Assembly: GCA_022563075.1 (NCBI GenBank)
Contig: JADFOC010000130.1
Location: 1 to 7,300, forward strand
Direction: 5' to 3'
Length of the DNA: 7,300 nucleotides
DNA from: Pseudomonadota bacterium
Lineage (GTDB): Bacteria; Pseudomonadota; Gammaproteobacteria; Pseudomonadales; Pseudohongiellaceae
The notes beneath the pieces are model-generated. The model was given only the letters and a program-made list of their open reading frames with translations. It made no database searches and was not told the origin of the DNA. This document shows positions 6,237-7,300 of the stretch, in pieces; within the stretch, counting starts at the first letter, position 1; each line of letters begins with the position of its first letter. The translations under genes and the position numbers were made by a program.

Positions 6237-6878
6237 TTATTGAGATGCTGCTCGCCTGACCAGATCGTCTTTGCGGGCTTCTAGTTCGGCGATTAAATCT
6301 TTGGCCAAGGGCTCAACCGTGGCACCATCCACTGTGTTTTCATACTTGGCCTGCTCTGCTGTCAGCAGATCCAATAACTCTTCAGCGACCAATATCGCTT
6401 CCCGGAGGATCTCTGTTGCGGCTGAATCATCCGTGGTATTCGTCTGAATTGCGGCAATTTGTCGTTCCAGCTCCCCGATGCGAGTAAGTTTCTGCTGGCG
6501 CTCAGCCTCGGTGGCTTGGATAATCGCCAGCCGCTCTCTTTCCCTTCGTTCTACTGCTTCTCGTTGTAGTCGTTCTTCTTCCGCTCTGGCGGCGACCTCA
6601 CGCTCACGCTCCGCTTGCAAGCGAGCCCTCTCGGCAATTTGCGCTTGCCGTTGCCTTTGTTGTTCTGCGGCACGCTGTCGCTCAAGTTCCTGCGCCGCTC
6701 GTACATCTTCCTGTTCGGCGGCCACTTGTTCAGCTTCCTGAATGGCCAACTCAGCTTCTCTCGCTCCTTGTGAACTACAAGCTCCCAGTACCATCAATAG
6801 CGAGACGGTCAACAGTCCACGGTAAATTGTGGTCCGGCGCACGTCTCGCGATTGCCTGATTGTTAGGCGGAAACCCAT
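6237..6878 (-). CDS. Coiled-coil lipoprotein of unknown function
   Basis: A 213-residue predicted lipoprotein. After a basic N-terminus (RQSRDVRRTTIYR) comes a hydrophobic stretch GLLTVSLLMVLGAC with a lipobox LGAC; the lipidated cysteine is C34, followed by Ser-Ser, which predicts sorting to the outer membrane (no Asp at +2). Residues about 38-145 are almost entirely Ala, Glu, Gln and Arg with heptad-like spacing, a long coiled coil. A short linker (TNTTDDSAA) leads to a more ordinary helical C-terminus with LREAILVAEELLDLL and a final helix LIAELEARKDDLV. I cannot name a family; periplasmic spacers and peptidoglycan-associated scaffolds look like this. ATG 6884 also opens the frame, but GAGGAG (6885-6890) touches it, whereas it sits six bases before ATG 6878, so 6878 is chosen. 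First gene of a possible minus-strand run towards hppA. Confidence 0.82.
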   Translation of the reverse strand: MGFRLTIRQSRDVRRTTIYRGLLTVSLLMVLGACSSQGAREAELAIQEAEQVAAEQEDVRAAQELERQRAAEQQRQRQAQIAERARLQAEREREVAARAEEERLQREAVERRERERLAIIQATEAERQQKLTRIGELERQIAAIQTNTTDDSAATEILREAILVAEELLDLLTAEQAKYENTVDGATVEPLAKDLIAELEARKDDLVRRAASQ

Positions 6879-6884
6879 GACCAT

Positions 6885-6890
6885 CTCCTC
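6885..6890 (-). promoter_or_regulatory. Ribosome-binding site deciding the lipoprotein start
   Basis: On the minus strand this reads GAGGAG. It directly abuts ATG 6884 (no spacing, unusable) and is six bases from ATG 6878 (good spacing), so translation most likely begins at 6878. Confidence 0.65.
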
Positions 6891-7152
6891 GATGGAATAT
6901 TTCGCAGTCGTTTGCTGCTGTTAGTAGTGGAATATTAACGCCAAGCTCTTGATTAATAAATTATTTCCTACAGATATCGTAGATTTTGTGGATTTAGTCA
7001 TACTTTATAGCGATAAAGAGGCAGTTTGTCAGTAAAATCCACATCGCAACTCACTATTTGCCTGTTTTGGCAACTAATTGGTATCGGCCACAAAAGGGTG
7101 AGTTCATTTTCCTGAATCAACTTGGCAATCGCCGCGTGGACCCATCTTGGCC
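6891..7152. other. Divergent intergenic region, AT-rich, no gene seen
   Basis: This region separates the minus-strand lipoprotein gene from the plus-strand gene starting at 7153 and should hold both promoters. It is AT-rich around 6930-7020. A TTGGCA at about 7065 resembles a -35 box but has no good -10 at 16-18 bases. I see no terminator, RNA gene or repeat. A 72-codon minus-strand frame (6998-7216) crosses it but does not look coding. Confidence 0.5.
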
Positions 7153-7300
7153 ATGTTCCTATCGAGATTATTGCGCTTACTTCTGCGTCCGATATTGGTG
7201 CTGATCCTAAGTGCACCGGTAATCTTACTATTACTATCGGTACAGACGGGTGCTACAGTAACTACCGTGCAACCGCTTAGCGGTGAGGAAATTTCTCGGA
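7153..7300 (+). CDS. Membrane-anchored protein, N-terminus only (runs off the right edge)
   Basis: Forty-nine codons are visible, open to the window edge. The protein begins MFLSRLLRLLLRP, a basic N-terminus, then one long hydrophobic helix (about residues 12-30, rich in Leu, Ile and Val), then TGATVTTVQPLSGEEIS, a polar segment predicted to lie outside the cytoplasm. This is the shape of a single-pass inner-membrane anchor or an uncleaved signal. An in-frame stop lies about 40 bases upstream, so the start is confined to this area; ATG 7153 is chosen although no strong Shine-Dalgarno sequence precedes it. It is divergent from the lipoprotein gene. Too little is visible to name a family. Confidence 0.6.
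   Translation, partial: MFLSRLLRLLLRPILVLILSAPVILLLLSVQTGATVTTVQPLSGEEISR

Noticed and set aside
5940..6284. 114-codon plus-strand frame opposite the small basic protein and the lipoprotein end
   Set aside because: It is antisense to two more plausible genes, its composition is that of a reverse-strand shadow, and it shows no domain.
6998..7216. 72-codon minus-strand frame in the divergent intergenic region
   Set aside because: It has no family resemblance and overlaps the start of the better-supported membrane protein on the plus strand; it probably arises by chance.

Overview
The window looks like a piece of a gammaproteobacterial chromosome, probably marine. This is inference from gene content, moderate GC and gene style; there is no rRNA or marker gene to fix the taxon. 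Most of it is housekeeping DNA for membrane transport, Fe-S handling and energy conservation. One compact insertion sequence is the most interesting part.

Left part (1-1854), minus strand: a truncated AGCS-family sodium:amino-acid symporter runs off the left edge (TTG start at 767). Upstream of it, in the same direction and 65 bases away, lies a short Mrp/ApbC-type P-loop ATPase (833-1645) without the usual N-terminal DUF59 domain. A roughly 210-base intergenic region separates this pair from a plus-strand gene for a small exported protein of unknown function (ATG 1855-2373).

Middle (2400-3711): a complete IS4-family element of about 1270 bp (2422-3691) with 16-bp perfect terminal inverted repeats. 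Its transposase has an intact DDE/YREK core. The element sits between two convergent genes (the exported protein and hppA). Its flanks show that it landed inside what was probably their shared bidirectional intrinsic terminator: A-run, GGGTCTTAAGACCCC palindrome, T-run. The 12-bp palindrome GGTCTTAAGACC is now present on both sides, consistent with a target duplication. The element carries two features that look like insulation. One is a 13-bp fold-back at its left end that would hide the transposase ribosome-binding site and TTG start only in transcripts entering from outside. The other is a minus-strand intrinsic terminator overlapping the transposase stop codon, which would stop hppA read-through from becoming antisense RNA.

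Right part (3730-6878), minus strand: hppA, a membrane pyrophosphatase whose residues fit the K+-dependent, H+-pumping 'plant-like' type. Upstream of it in the same direction are a small very basic protein (6026-6196) and a coiled-coil lipoprotein (6237-6878). A divergent intergenic region of about 270 bases follows, and a plus-strand membrane-anchored protein begins at 7153 and runs off the right edge.

I see no CRISPR array, tRNA, rRNA, toxin-antitoxin pair or obvious defence system. The most novel content is the IS/terminator architecture rather than a new multi-gene system.
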